Below the pieces are notes generated by a model. It was not told the DNA's origin and searched no databases. It worked only from the letters and a program-made list of their open reading frames with translations. Shown piece by piece: positions 1-7,833 of a DNA stretch of 64,000 nucleotides (positions are counted from its first letter, which is position 1; the number at the start of each line of letters is the position of its first letter). Origin of the DNA: an uncultured Pelagibacteraceae bacterium. Its GTDB lineage: Bacteria; Pseudomonadota; Alphaproteobacteria; Pelagibacterales; Pelagibacteraceae. The translations under genes and the position numbers were made by a program. The stretch spans positions 229,501-293,500 of the forward strand of contig CACNIK010000001.1 of NCBI GenBank assembly GCA_902620525.1, written 5' to 3'.

Positions 1-2770
1 AATTTGCGCTGTCTCCATTTTCTTGAGTTTTAAATCTAGCAGAGTCTTCACCACCTTCACCACTACAAGAGGCACCTTTAACTCTATTCATGCCAACAGC
101 TAATGTTTCATGTGCCTCTGCAGACAAAGCACCATGGGACATGCTCCCGCTACCAAACCTTTTAGTGAGATTTTCTATGGGCTCAACTTCTTTAATATCA
201 ATAGGATTATTTGATTTTTTAAAATCTAAAAGATCTCTTAAATTAACAGGAGACATATTATTAATACCATCTGTATATTTTTTAAATGTTTCATAAGAGC
301 CGACTGTAACGGCATGTTGTAATGTGTGAATTAGTTTTCCTTGAAACTGATGGTTTTCCCCAGTTTTTCTATACTTGTATATTCCCCCAATTGGTAATAT
401 TTGAACATCTTTTTTGTAGGCTTTTTCATGAATATCCTTAATTTTTTTTTCTATTCCTATCAAGCCAATACCAGAAATTCTCGATATCATTCCAGGAAAA
501 TAATCTGAAACTAATGCCCTACTTAGACCAACAGTTTCAAAGTTACACCCTCCTCTATAAGAACTAATAACTGAAATTCCCATCTTTGACATAATTTTCA
601 ATAATCCGTTTTCAATCGAACTTTTGAATCTTTCTACACACTCATTAAATTTATATTTGCCAAATAAATTTTTCTCAAACCTTTGGTATATACTATCTAT
701 TGTCAAATAAGGGTTTACTGTTGTAGCTCCAACTCCAATCAAAACTGCAAATGAATGAGTATCTAAAGTTTCTGATGTTTCGACATTCAAAGAGCAGTAT
801 CCTCTTAATCCTAATTTTACTAAGTTAGAATTAATCGCACCTACTGCTAAAGCCATAGGAATGTTTGCTCTCTTTTCAGAAATATTTTTATCGCTTAATA
901 CTAAAGTAGTGCTTCCCTCTCTTACTGCTATTTCGGACTCTTCTTGTATTTTTTTGATATTTTCTTTTAAGGTTTCATTAACGTTAAATGTGCAATCTAT
1001 TAATTTGATTTTTTTTGAGAAGAGTTTTTTAAACTTTTTTAATTGGGAATTTGTAAGTATCGGACTGTCAAGAACAAAGATGTCTTCTTGCGTTAGATTA
1101 TTAAAATCAAGTATATTTCCTAAATTACCAAATCTTGTTTTTAAACTCATAACCTTGTTTTCTCTTAACGAGTCAATCGGCGGATTAGTTACTTGGCTAA
1201 AATTTTGTCTAAAGTAATGTGATATCGGCCTAAAGTGACTTGATAAAACTGCTACTGGTGTGTCGTCCCCCATTGAACCTGTGGCCTCTTTACTCTCTTC
1301 GACCATAGGATGAAGAATTAATTCTAAATCTTCAACACTATAACCAGATAAATACTGTCTTCTTCTTAGATCGTTGCCTGAAAAATTTATTTCCTCTTCA
1401 GTAACTTTTAACTTTTTATCTAGGTCAACTATTTGACTATTAAACTGCTTGTACTCTTTGGATATATAATCTTTTATCTCTTTATCTTGATAAAGCTTAC
1501 CCTCTTTTAAGTCTACAGCTATTAACTCTCCTGGTCCGAGTCTCCCTTTTTTAATTATGTTCTCTTCAGGAATTTTTATCATTCCTGTCTCTGAACCCGC
1601 GAATATTAAACCATCTGAAGTTATTGAATACCTCAGAGGTCTTAAGCCATTTCTATCGACAGCCGCTAAAATCCATTTAGCATCAGTAGCACAAATTGCA
1701 GCGGGGCCATCCCATGGTTCAATTGTACTATTTAAAAAGTTAAATAATTGTTGGTGATTTTTGGGAACAGTTTTACTCCTTTTAGACCAAGCATCTGGGA
1801 TCATCATTAATTTAATCAATGGAGCAAGCTTTCCAGAATGAGTTAATAATTCAAATACATTATCTAAAGATGCCGAGTCTGAATTGCCTGGGATTATAAC
1901 TGGTTTTAAATCTTCTATATTTTTAAAAAGTTTACTTGTCATGTCTTGTTCATGAATTCTCATCCAGTTTACATTTCCTTTTAAAGTATTTATTTCTCCA
2001 TTGTGTGCTAGAGTTCTGAAGGGTTGCGCTAAATCCCAACTCGGAAAAGTATTAGTAGAATATCTTTGGTGAAATATTGCAAATCTAGATTTAAAAGTTT
2101 TATCTTTTAGATCCAAATAAAAATCAGCAAGTGACTCGGCTAAAAACATGCCTTTGTAAACTATAGATCTTGAGCTCAAAGAGCATACGTAAAAACTGTT
2201 TAATTGGTTTTCCCGAGCATGTTTTTCTATTTTTTTTCTAGCTTCATATAGATCTCTTTCTAAATCATTTGTTTTTATTACTTCGTTTTTTCTAAAAAGA
2301 ACTTGTGCGATTTCAGGTCGATTGGAGTCAGCTGTGGGACCTAAAACCTTTGGATTAACTGGAACTTGTCTCCAACCATAAATATAGTAATTTTTACTTA
2401 ACAAAACTGTCTCGATTATTGATCTACATTTTTCTTGATCGGCATAATCATTTCGAGGCATAAAAACCATGCCGACACAAATTCTTTTATCTTGTTCATG
2501 TTTATGTCCAGTTTCAAATATTTTTTCTAAGAAAAACTCAGGAGAAATTTCTAATTTAATACCAGCTCCGTCTCCAGATTTACCGTCAGCATCAACAGCG
2601 CCTCTGTGCCAAACAGCTTTTAATGCTTCTATCCCGTAATTAACCACTTTTCGACTTTTTTTACCGTCTGTAGTTGCTATTAATCCTACACCACATGCCT
2701 CATGTTCTAAAGAAGGATCGTATGCGTTATTCTCTGTAAGATGTTTTTTGTTTTTTAAATAGTTTTTCAT
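1..2770 (-). CDS. gltB: Glutamate synthase large subunit GltB (C-terminus beyond left edge)
   Basis: Large subunit of NADPH-dependent glutamate synthase. It takes the amide nitrogen of glutamine and makes glutamate from 2-oxoglutarate together with GltD. I translated the minus strand from ATG at 2770. About 25 residues precede the motif HEACGVG, whose cysteine (residue 26) would be the N-terminal nucleophile of the glutaminase domain after propeptide removal. Further on are HRGAVDADGKSGDGAG and, near the left edge, SGEGGED, typical of the FMN-binding synthase part. About 923 of the usual roughly 1500 residues are present, all in one open frame. The start overlaps the gltD stop as TAATG, so the two are co-translated, with gltD first. 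The identity is secure; the missing C-terminal third cannot be judged. Confidence 0.95.
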   Translation of the reverse strand, partial: MKNYLKNKKHLTENNAYDPSLEHEACGVGLIATTDGKKSRKVVNYGIEALKAVWHRGAVDADGKSGDGAGIKLEISPEFFLEKIFETGHKHEQDKRICVGMVFMPRNDYADQEKCRSIIETVLLSKNYYIYGWRQVPVNPKVLGPTADSNRPEIAQVLFRKNEVIKTNDLERDLYEARKKIEKHARENQLNSFYVCSLSSRSIVYKGMFLAESLADFYLDLKDKTFKSRFAIFHQRYSTNTFPSWDLAQPFRTLAHNGEINTLKGNVNWMRIHEQDMTSKLFKNIEDLKPVIIPGNSDSASLDNVFELLTHSGKLAPLIKLMMIPDAWSKRSKTVPKNHQQLFNFLNSTIEPWDGPAAICATDAKWILAAVDRNGLRPLRYSITSDGLIFAGSETGMIKIPEENIIKKGRLGPGELIAVDLKEGKLYQDKEIKDYISKEYKQFNSQIVDLDKKLKVTEEEINFSGNDLRRRQYLSGYSVEDLELILHPMVEESKEATGSMGDDTPVAVLSSHFRPISHYFRQNFSQVTNPPIDSLRENKVMSLKTRFGNLGNILDFNNLTQEDIFVLDSPILTNSQLKKFKKLFSKKIKLIDCTFNVNETLKENIKKIQEESEIAVREGSTTLVLSDKNISEKRANIPMALAVGAINSNLVKLGLRGYCSLNVETSETLDTHSFAVLIGVGATTVNPYLTIDSIYQRFEKNLFGKYKFNECVERFKSSIENGLLKIMSKMGISVISSYRGGCNFETVGLSRALVSDYFPGMISRISGIGLIGIEKKIKDIHEKAYKKDVQILPIGGIYKYRKTGENHQFQGKLIHTLQHAVTVGSYETFKKYTDGINNMSPVNLRDLLDFKKSNNPIDIKEVEPIENLTKRFGSGSMSHGALSAEAHETLAVGMNRVKGASCSGEGGEDSARFKTQENGDSAN

Positions 2771-4215
2771 TACGCAGCAAATTCTTTTTTAGTATTTTTT
2801 CTCCTCGAAGAAATATATTTATCCATTTGTTCTGCAGCATCTCTTCCATCTCTAATCGCCCATACTACAAGTGATGCGCCTCTCACAATGTCTCCAGCTG
2901 CGAATACTCCCTCAATATTTGTTTGCATAGTTTTGAGATCAATTTTTATTGTTCCCCACTTTGAAACTGCAAGATCTTCACTGTTAAATAATTTAGGAAT
3001 GTTTTCTGGATCAAATCCAAGTGACTTAATTACTAGATCAGCTTTAATTTTGAATTCTCCATCAACAACAGGTATAGGTCGTCTTCTGCCAGATGCATCT
3101 GGATCTCCTAGCTTCATTTTGCTAACTTCAACTTCATTTACTTTTTTATCTCCAATAAATGATTTTGGACTTGTTAACCAAACAAAATCTACGCCTTCTT
3201 CCTCTGCATTTCCAACTTCTCGAGCAGAACCAGGCATATTTGCTTTATCCCTTCTATATAAACATTTAACAGATTTCGCTTTTTGTCTTATTGCAGTTCT
3301 CACACAATCCATTGCAGTATCCCCGCCGCCAATTACTACAACGTCTTTACCTTCTGAGTTTAAAGTTCCGTCATCAAACAATTTTACTTTGTCTCCTAAG
3401 CCTTTTCTATTTGAGGCAGTTAAAAAATCCATCGCAGGAAAAATATTTTCTAGATCTGATCCAGGAATATCAATCTCTCTAGCTTTATAGACACCAGTTG
3501 CAATCAAAATCGCATCATGCTGTGATTTTAGTTCTTCTAAAGTTTTGTCTTTTCCAACCTCAAAATTTTGTATAAATTTTATTCCACTCTCTTTTAAAAG
3601 TTTAGTTCTTCTTTCGACAACAAATTTTTCTAGTTTAAAATTAGGTATCCCATATATTAATAATCCTCCTGGCCTATCATAACGATCATACACAGTTACT
3701 TGATACCCATACTTTCTCATTTCTTCTGCGCATGCAAGACCAGCCGGGCCTGCTCCTATTATACCAATGCTTTCTTTTAATTCTTTTGCAATTTTGATCG
3801 GTTTAACCCAACCTTTTTCCCATGCAGTATCTGTAATGTATTTTTCAACTGAACCAATTGTGACTGTGCCATGACCAGATTGTTCTATAACGCAATTACC
3901 TTCACATAATCGGTCTTGCGGACAAATTCTTCCACAAACTTCAGGCATATTATTTGTGCTTTGAGATATTTCGTATGCCTCTTTCAATCGTCCTTCAGCG
4001 GTTAGTTTAAGCCAATCAGGAATATTGTTTTGTAAAGGACAATGTATTTGACAAAAAGGTACACCACATTGAGAACATCTACTAGATTGTTCTTTAGCTT
4101 TGTCGGTTATATATTGATCATAAATCTCATTAAAATCTTTCTTCCTACTATCAGTTTTTCTTTTGACAGGAGTCTCCTGATTTACATCAACAAATTTTAA
4201 CATTTTTTTACTCAT
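2770..4215 (-). CDS. gltD: Glutamate synthase small subunit GltD
   Basis: FAD- and NADPH-binding subunit that feeds electrons through iron-sulfur clusters to GltB. The 481 residues match the family length. Cysteines at 47, 50, 55, 59 and again at 94, 98, 104, 108 form the two N-terminal cluster motifs. A dinucleotide fold GIIGAGPAGL lies at about 151-160, and a second, VVVIGGGDTAMDC, near 290 binds NADPH. AAGDIVRGASLVVWAI near the C-terminus is the family FAD signature. gltD precedes gltB here, the reverse of the common gltB-gltD order, with a 1-base overlap. The gene is divergent from uppP across a 168-base gap. Confidence 0.96.
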   Translation of the reverse strand: MSKKMLKFVDVNQETPVKRKTDSRKKDFNEIYDQYITDKAKEQSSRCSQCGVPFCQIHCPLQNNIPDWLKLTAEGRLKEAYEISQSTNNMPEVCGRICPQDRLCEGNCVIEQSGHGTVTIGSVEKYITDTAWEKGWVKPIKIAKELKESIGIIGAGPAGLACAEEMRKYGYQVTVYDRYDRPGGLLIYGIPNFKLEKFVVERRTKLLKESGIKFIQNFEVGKDKTLEELKSQHDAILIATGVYKAREIDIPGSDLENIFPAMDFLTASNRKGLGDKVKLFDDGTLNSEGKDVVVIGGGDTAMDCVRTAIRQKAKSVKCLYRRDKANMPGSAREVGNAEEEGVDFVWLTSPKSFIGDKKVNEVEVSKMKLGDPDASGRRRPIPVVDGEFKIKADLVIKSLGFDPENIPKLFNSEDLAVSKWGTIKIDLKTMQTNIEGVFAAGDIVRGASLVVWAIRDGRDAAEQMDKYISSRRKNTKKEFAA

Positions 4216-4319
4216 AGTTTTGGTGTTCTAGGCTAAAAAGCAGGAAATTGAAATACTTTTTAAGTAAATAATGCTTACCTAAATATGTTGATAAATAGGG
4301 TTTATGCGGCTTTTTTTAT

Positions 4320-4346
4320 GCATAGCTGATATGCTATTTAATTATA
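4320..4346 (-). promoter_or_regulatory. Possible gltDB -10 box with adjacent inverted repeat
   Basis: In the 168-base gap between gltD and uppP, the minus strand carries a perfect TATAAT at 4346-4341. Just downstream is an inverted repeat, GCATA-GCTGA-TATGC, at 4320-4334. No convincing -35 box sits 16-18 bases upstream. The layout would suit a promoter with a repressor or activator site, but the arms are only 5 bases and the region is AT-rich, so chance is a real alternative. The rest of this gap shows nothing else I can support. Confidence 0.25.
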
Positions 4347-4383
4347 TCTTTGGAATTCAATCTAAAGTTTATTAAATATAAGA

Positions 4384-5145
4384 ATGTTAGAGATTCTAAT
4401 ACTTTCTTTAGTTCAAGGTATAACTGAATTTCTACCGATTAGCTCCTCTTCTCATATCATTCTTTTTTCAAAATTTATGAATTTTATCAGTGAGGACTTA
4501 ATACTAAATGTGAGTTTACATATTGGCTCATTCTTAGCTGTAATTGTTTTTTTCCGAAAGGAAATATTAAGCTTTTTTATATATAGAAAAGTTTTCATGT
4601 TAATTATTATAGCGTCTTTACCGATAATTTTATTTGGTTATCTTATTGCCCAATCTGGTATAATAAATGACTTAAGATCACTTAAAATAATAGGTTGGAC
4701 AACTGTGTTATTTGGCATTTTACTTTACTTCTCAGATAAAATGGAAAATGAAAAAAGTCTTGAAATTAATTTAGATATTAAAGCAGCCTTAATAATAGGC
4801 TTTCTGCATATTTTTTCTTTAATACCAGGGGTAAGCCGATCTGGAATAGCCATAACTGCTGCAAGATTTCTTAAATTTGATAGAGTCAACGCTGCTAAAA
4901 TTTCTTTTCTTTTATCAATTCCAACATTACTAGCAGTATCAGTTTTTGGAATTTACAATATTTACACAACAGGTAGTTTCGATTTAATAAAACTCAATTT
5001 TAGTAGCATAATATTATCCTTTATTTTTTCATATATAACGATGGTGGCTTTTTTAGGTTATATAAAAAAAGCAAGTCTTGATGTTTTTGTTTTGTATAGA
5101 ATAGTTCTAGGTGTTTTAATCTTAATATTTGCTTATCAAGGTTAA
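4384..5145 (+). CDS. uppP: Undecaprenyl-diphosphatase UppP (BacA family)
   Basis: Integral membrane phosphatase that converts undecaprenyl diphosphate to the monophosphate, recycling the lipid carrier for peptidoglycan and other surface polymers. The two family signatures are intact: QGITEFLPISSSSH at residues 11-24, with the catalytic glutamate, and PGVSRSG at 148-154, with the catalytic arginine and serine. The protein is 253 residues with about seven or eight hydrophobic segments, normal for the family. ATG at 4384 places the first motif where expected. It is a single gene; its stop is directly adjacent to the stop of a tiny ORF on the other strand. Confidence 0.95.
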   Translation: MLEILILSLVQGITEFLPISSSSHIILFSKFMNFISEDLILNVSLHIGSFLAVIVFFRKEILSFFIYRKVFMLIIIASLPIILFGYLIAQSGIINDLRSLKIIGWTTVLFGILLYFSDKMENEKSLEINLDIKAALIIGFLHIFSLIPGVSRSGIAITAARFLKFDRVNAAKISFLLSIPTLLAVSVFGIYNIYTTGSFDLIKLNFSSIILSFIFSYITMVAFLGYIKKASLDVFVLYRIVLGVLILIFAYQG

Positions 5146-5223
5146 TTATAAAATAAATGTAAATAATAAAATCACCACGAAAACTAATATAAAAAAAAGT
5201 ATTACAGCTTTATTTAAACTCAT
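5146..5223 (-). CDS. Possible 25-residue single-span membrane peptide
   Basis: The minus strand encodes a 25-codon ORF, starting MSLNKAVILFF, that is almost entirely hydrophobic after residue 6: one predicted membrane helix with a short polar N-terminus. A good ribosome site, AAAGGA, lies just upstream of ATG (5223). That site begins right after the CCA end of tRNA-Arg, so the peptide would be made from the tRNA transcript. It fills the gap up to the uppP stop. I do not recognise a family, and function is unknown. AT-rich DNA makes hydrophobic codons easily, so chance is possible; the ribosome site and fit to the gap argue for a real gene. Confidence 0.45.
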   Translation of the reverse strand: MSLNKAVILFFILVFVVILLFTFIL

Positions 5224-5233
5224 AAAAATCCTT

Positions 5234-5310
5234 TGGTGCGCCTGCTAGGATTTGAACCCAGAACCTCCTGGTCCGTAGCCAAGCGCTCTATCCAGTTGAG
5301 CTACAGGCGC
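5234..5310 (-). tRNA. tRNA-Arg (anticodon ACG)
   Basis: The reverse complement begins GCGCCTG and ends CAGGCGC-A-CCA, giving a perfect 7-bp acceptor stem and a genome-encoded CCA. The anticodon arm is CTTGG-CTACGGA-CCAGG, so the anticodon is ACG, which is read as ICG and decodes CGN arginine codons. The T arm contains GGTTCAAATCC. It has the standard 77-base length including CCA. The tRNA lies antisense between uppP and the thiolase gene. Confidence 0.97.
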
Positions 5311-5372
5311 AATAATATATCAATTATCAAATATATTGTTGAAATTAAAGACTTTTAATTTATAAAGGAAAT

Positions 5373-6548
5373 ATGAGTAAATCTGTTGTTATAACTTCTG
5401 CTACAAGAACTGCTATAGGATCATTAGGCAAGTCTCTTAAAAATATATCCGGGGTTGATTTGGGATCAACAGTTATAAAAGAGACTATTCAAAGATCAAA
5501 AATGACACCTGGTGATGTGGATGAGGTAATAATGGGTCAAGTCTTGACTGGTGGGACAGGCCAAAATCCTGCGCGTCAAGCAGCAATGAAATCTGGTATT
5601 CCAAAAGAAAAACCAGCATATGTAGTCAATCAAGTTTGTGGATCAGGAATAAGATCAGTTGCTTCTGGTTTCCAGAGTATTAAATCAGGTGACTCAAAAA
5701 TAGTTATAGCTGGAGGACAAGAAAGTATGTCGCTTGCTCCCCATGCTATACATTTACGAGATGGTAAAAAACTAGGAGATGCAGAACTGATTGATACGAT
5801 GGTTAAAGATGGACTTTGGGATGCATTCCATGGCTATCATATGGGAGTAACTGCAGAAAATGTAGCAACCAAATTTCAAGTAACAAGACAAGAACAAGAT
5901 AAATTCGCTCTTAATTCACAAGAAAAAGCTTTAAAGGCAATAAAAGAAAATAAATTTAAAGAAGAAATTACGAAAGTGAAGATTAAATCAAAAAAAGTAG
6001 AAATAGATTTTAGTAAAGATGAGCATCCAAGAGAAGGAATTAATTTGGATGGCCTTACTAGATTAAAACCTTTTTTTCAAAAAGAAGGAACTGTGACCGC
6101 AGGTAATGCTTCTGGTATAAACGATGGTGCTGCAGCTGTTACATTAATGTCAGATGAAGAAGCAAAAAAGAGAGGTTTGGATAAGTTAGTAACTATAAAG
6201 TCTTGGGCTAGTTGTGGTGTAGATCCATCACTTATGGGTACTGGACCTATTCCTGCATCTAAAAAGGCTTTAGAACTAGCTGGTTGGAAAATTGATGATC
6301 TAGATCTTTTAGAAGTTAATGAAGCATTTGCAGCTCAAAGTATTGCGGTTTTGAAAACTTTAGGAATCCAAGAGGAAAAAGTAAACGTAAACGGAGGTGC
6401 AATTGCCCTGGGACATCCAATAGGAGCATCTGGTACTAGAATTCTAGTAACTCTTATACATGAAATGGTTAAGCGAGACTCAAAGAGAGGTTTGGCCACA
6501 TTGTGTATTGGCGGAGGAATGGGTATTGCTATGTGTATAGAACGATAA
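5373..6548 (+). CDS. Acetyl-CoA C-acetyltransferase (thiolase)
   Basis: Type II thiolase that condenses two acetyl-CoA to acetoacetyl-CoA or runs in reverse. The acyl-accepting cysteine is residue 89 in NQVCGSG. The C-terminal signatures GGAIALGHPIGASG (catalytic His) and LCIGGGMG (catalytic Cys) are intact, and 391 residues is the standard length. AAAGGAAAT just before ATG 5373 is a clear ribosome site. It could be named phaA or atoB, but no phaB, phaC or ato genes are nearby, so the pathway is not fixed by context. A 44-residue membrane protein gene starts in its stop codon. Confidence 0.94.
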   Translation: MSKSVVITSATRTAIGSLGKSLKNISGVDLGSTVIKETIQRSKMTPGDVDEVIMGQVLTGGTGQNPARQAAMKSGIPKEKPAYVVNQVCGSGIRSVASGFQSIKSGDSKIVIAGGQESMSLAPHAIHLRDGKKLGDAELIDTMVKDGLWDAFHGYHMGVTAENVATKFQVTRQEQDKFALNSQEKALKAIKENKFKEEITKVKIKSKKVEIDFSKDEHPREGINLDGLTRLKPFFQKEGTVTAGNASGINDGAAAVTLMSDEEAKKRGLDKLVTIKSWASCGVDPSLMGTGPIPASKKALELAGWKIDDLDLLEVNEAFAAQSIAVLKTLGIQEEKVNVNGGAIALGHPIGASGTRILVTLIHEMVKRDSKRGLATLCIGGGMGIAMCIER

Positions 6549-6682
6549 TGGAAATTTCTAAACCATACAAAGGGAAAGGGAAACGTAAATTAAGAAAGAT
6601 GCCTTTTACACCTAAAGGGTACATTTTGTATTACGCTTTTTTTTGGGCAGTTATAATTTCAATTTATTTAGCTTACAATTAG
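6548..6682 (+). CDS. 44-residue basic single-span membrane protein
   Basis: This short ORF begins inside the thiolase stop (TAATG), so it would be translationally coupled. The product starts MEISKPYKGKGKRKLRKM, a strongly basic N-terminal half, followed by PFTPKGYILYYAFFWAVI and a hydrophobic C-terminal helix ending YLAYN. This is a cytosolic basic tail plus one membrane span. I do not recognise the family. The overlap, coherent topology and lack of other free space make it a likely real gene. The HDAC-like gene follows 6 bases later. Confidence 0.65.
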   Translation: MEISKPYKGKGKRKLRKMPFTPKGYILYYAFFWAVIISIYLAYN

Positions 6683-6688
6683 AATTTA

Positions 6689-7582
6689 ATGCAGCTCCCT
6701 GTTGTCAATCATCCAGATTATGTTGCAAAAATTAACGATGACAATAAATTCCCAATTAAAAAGTTTGGTGCTTTAGCCAATCATCTAATCGAAAATAATG
6801 TTGTAAAACAATTTCACATTCCAAAAGAATGTTCGGTTGAAACAATGAAAACTTCTCATTCTATGGAATATATAAATAATATTAAAAATAAAACTTTAGA
6901 TCTACAATCGCAAAAGAAAATTGGTTTTCCTATAAATGATAGTGTTGTTAGAAGATCTTTTGTAGCAACTGGGGGAACTGTTTTAGCCAGCAAGCTTGCA
7001 CTAGAGTCAAAGCTTGCTTGTAATACCGCAGGTGGTAGTCACCATGCTAATTTTAATTTTGGTGCCGGTTATTGTGTATTCAATGATGTAGCTGTAGCTG
7101 CAAACTATCTTAAGAATAAAGGTTATTCTAAAAAAATTCTTATTTTAGATTTAGATGTTCACCAAGGTAATGGAAATTCTGAGATATTTAAAAACGATAA
7201 AGATGTTTTGACTTTTAGTATGCATTGTGCTTCAAATTATCCAGCTAAAAAATCTAAAAGTGATATTGACATTGAACTTGCCGAAAATATGGAAGATAAA
7301 GAATATATTAATATCCTAAATAAAAATTTAAAAAAATTAAATGAAAATAATTATGATTTTGTATTTTATGTTGCTGGTGTTGATATCCATTTTGAAGATA
7401 GGCTAGGCAAACTAAAAGTTACAGATGAAGGTATAAATACGAGGGATCAAATTGTAATTGAAAATTTTCACAAAAAAAATATTCCTTTATGTGGAGTATT
7501 GGGCGGGGGTTATAATAAAAGTTTTGATAAACTCATTGAGCTCCATTCTATGCTTCACAAAAATTGTGCTAAAATGATTTGA
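6689..7582 (+). CDS. Histone-deacetylase-like metal amidohydrolase
   Basis: Arginase/deacetylase-fold enzyme of the HDAC / AcuC / acetylpolyamine amidohydrolase superfamily, acting on acetylated amines or lysines in the cytoplasm. The tandem histidines in GGSHHA (118-119), metal ligands in LDLDVHQGNG (Asp156, His158) and the third ligand in AGVDIHFEDRLG (Asp232) are all present, so it should be catalytically competent. The glycine-rich LGGGYN follows near the C-terminus. Its 297 residues are typical of the short bacterial forms. It may form an operon with the thiolase and the small membrane protein. The natural substrate cannot be read from the sequence. Confidence 0.9.
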   Translation: MQLPVVNHPDYVAKINDDNKFPIKKFGALANHLIENNVVKQFHIPKECSVETMKTSHSMEYINNIKNKTLDLQSQKKIGFPINDSVVRRSFVATGGTVLASKLALESKLACNTAGGSHHANFNFGAGYCVFNDVAVAANYLKNKGYSKKILILDLDVHQGNGNSEIFKNDKDVLTFSMHCASNYPAKKSKSDIDIELAENMEDKEYINILNKNLKKLNENNYDFVFYVAGVDIHFEDRLGKLKVTDEGINTRDQIVIENFHKKNIPLCGVLGGGYNKSFDKLIELHSMLHKNCAKMI

Positions 7583-7592
7583 CAATAAATTG

Positions 7593-7628
7593 CTTATCTT
7601 AAAAGATATTTTTTAAGTAAGATTTTTT
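7593..7628 (+). terminator. Likely intrinsic terminator after the HDAC-like gene
   Basis: Arms at 7593-7604 and 7610-7621 pair over eleven bases with one bulged T, leaving a short loop, and are followed by a TTTTTT run at 7623-7628. It lies 10 bases after the deacetylase stop. The stem is AT-rich, so it is moderately weak. Confidence 0.55.
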
Positions 7629-7738
7629 GAACCAAATACTCACTTTGAGGATTATGGCTCTTTTTTTTAAAAAGTATGTTAATAATCCATTTCATAACTT
7701 TATTTTCTAATTTTTATTGGCCAAAAAAGGAGATAAAT

Positions 7739-7831
7739 GTGTCAAAAAATGATCAAGTGCTAAAATTGCTTCAATTTTTGCATTTATTATTGGATAAATT
7801 TTTAATAAATTCCAAAAGATTAAAATATTAA
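7739..7831 (+). CDS. Possible 30-residue leader ORF coupled to pdh E1
   Basis: A GTG-started ORF of 30 codons, beginning MSKNDQVLKLLQ and rich in leucine and lysine, could form an amphipathic helix. An excellent ribosome site (AAGGAG at 7727-7732) lies 6 bases before the GTG. The stop at 7829 is only 2 bases before the pyruvate dehydrogenase E1 ATG at 7834, so the arrangement suggests translational coupling or a leader peptide. The same ribosome site could instead serve ATG 7737, which gives only 8 codons. E1 itself has no ribosome site directly upstream, which supports coupling. No known family is recognised. The rest of the 251-base gap holds the terminator above and AT-rich sequence. Confidence 0.45.
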   Translation: MSKNDQVLKLLQFLHLLLDKFLINSKRLKY

Positions 7832-7833
7832 AT

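Noticed and set aside
861-1217. 118-residue plus-strand frame at the left end
   Set aside because: Antisense to gltB, whose translation through this region is continuous and family-like.
2888-3490. 200-residue plus-strand open frame antisense to gltD
   Set aside because: Lies wholly inside a clear gltD gene; serine/leucine-rich composition typical of an antisense shadow, with no motif or ribosome site.
5311-5345. AATATAT/ATATATT inverted repeat upstream of the thiolase
   Set aside because: Pure A-T stem in AT-rich DNA, no T-run, no consistent role; likely chance.
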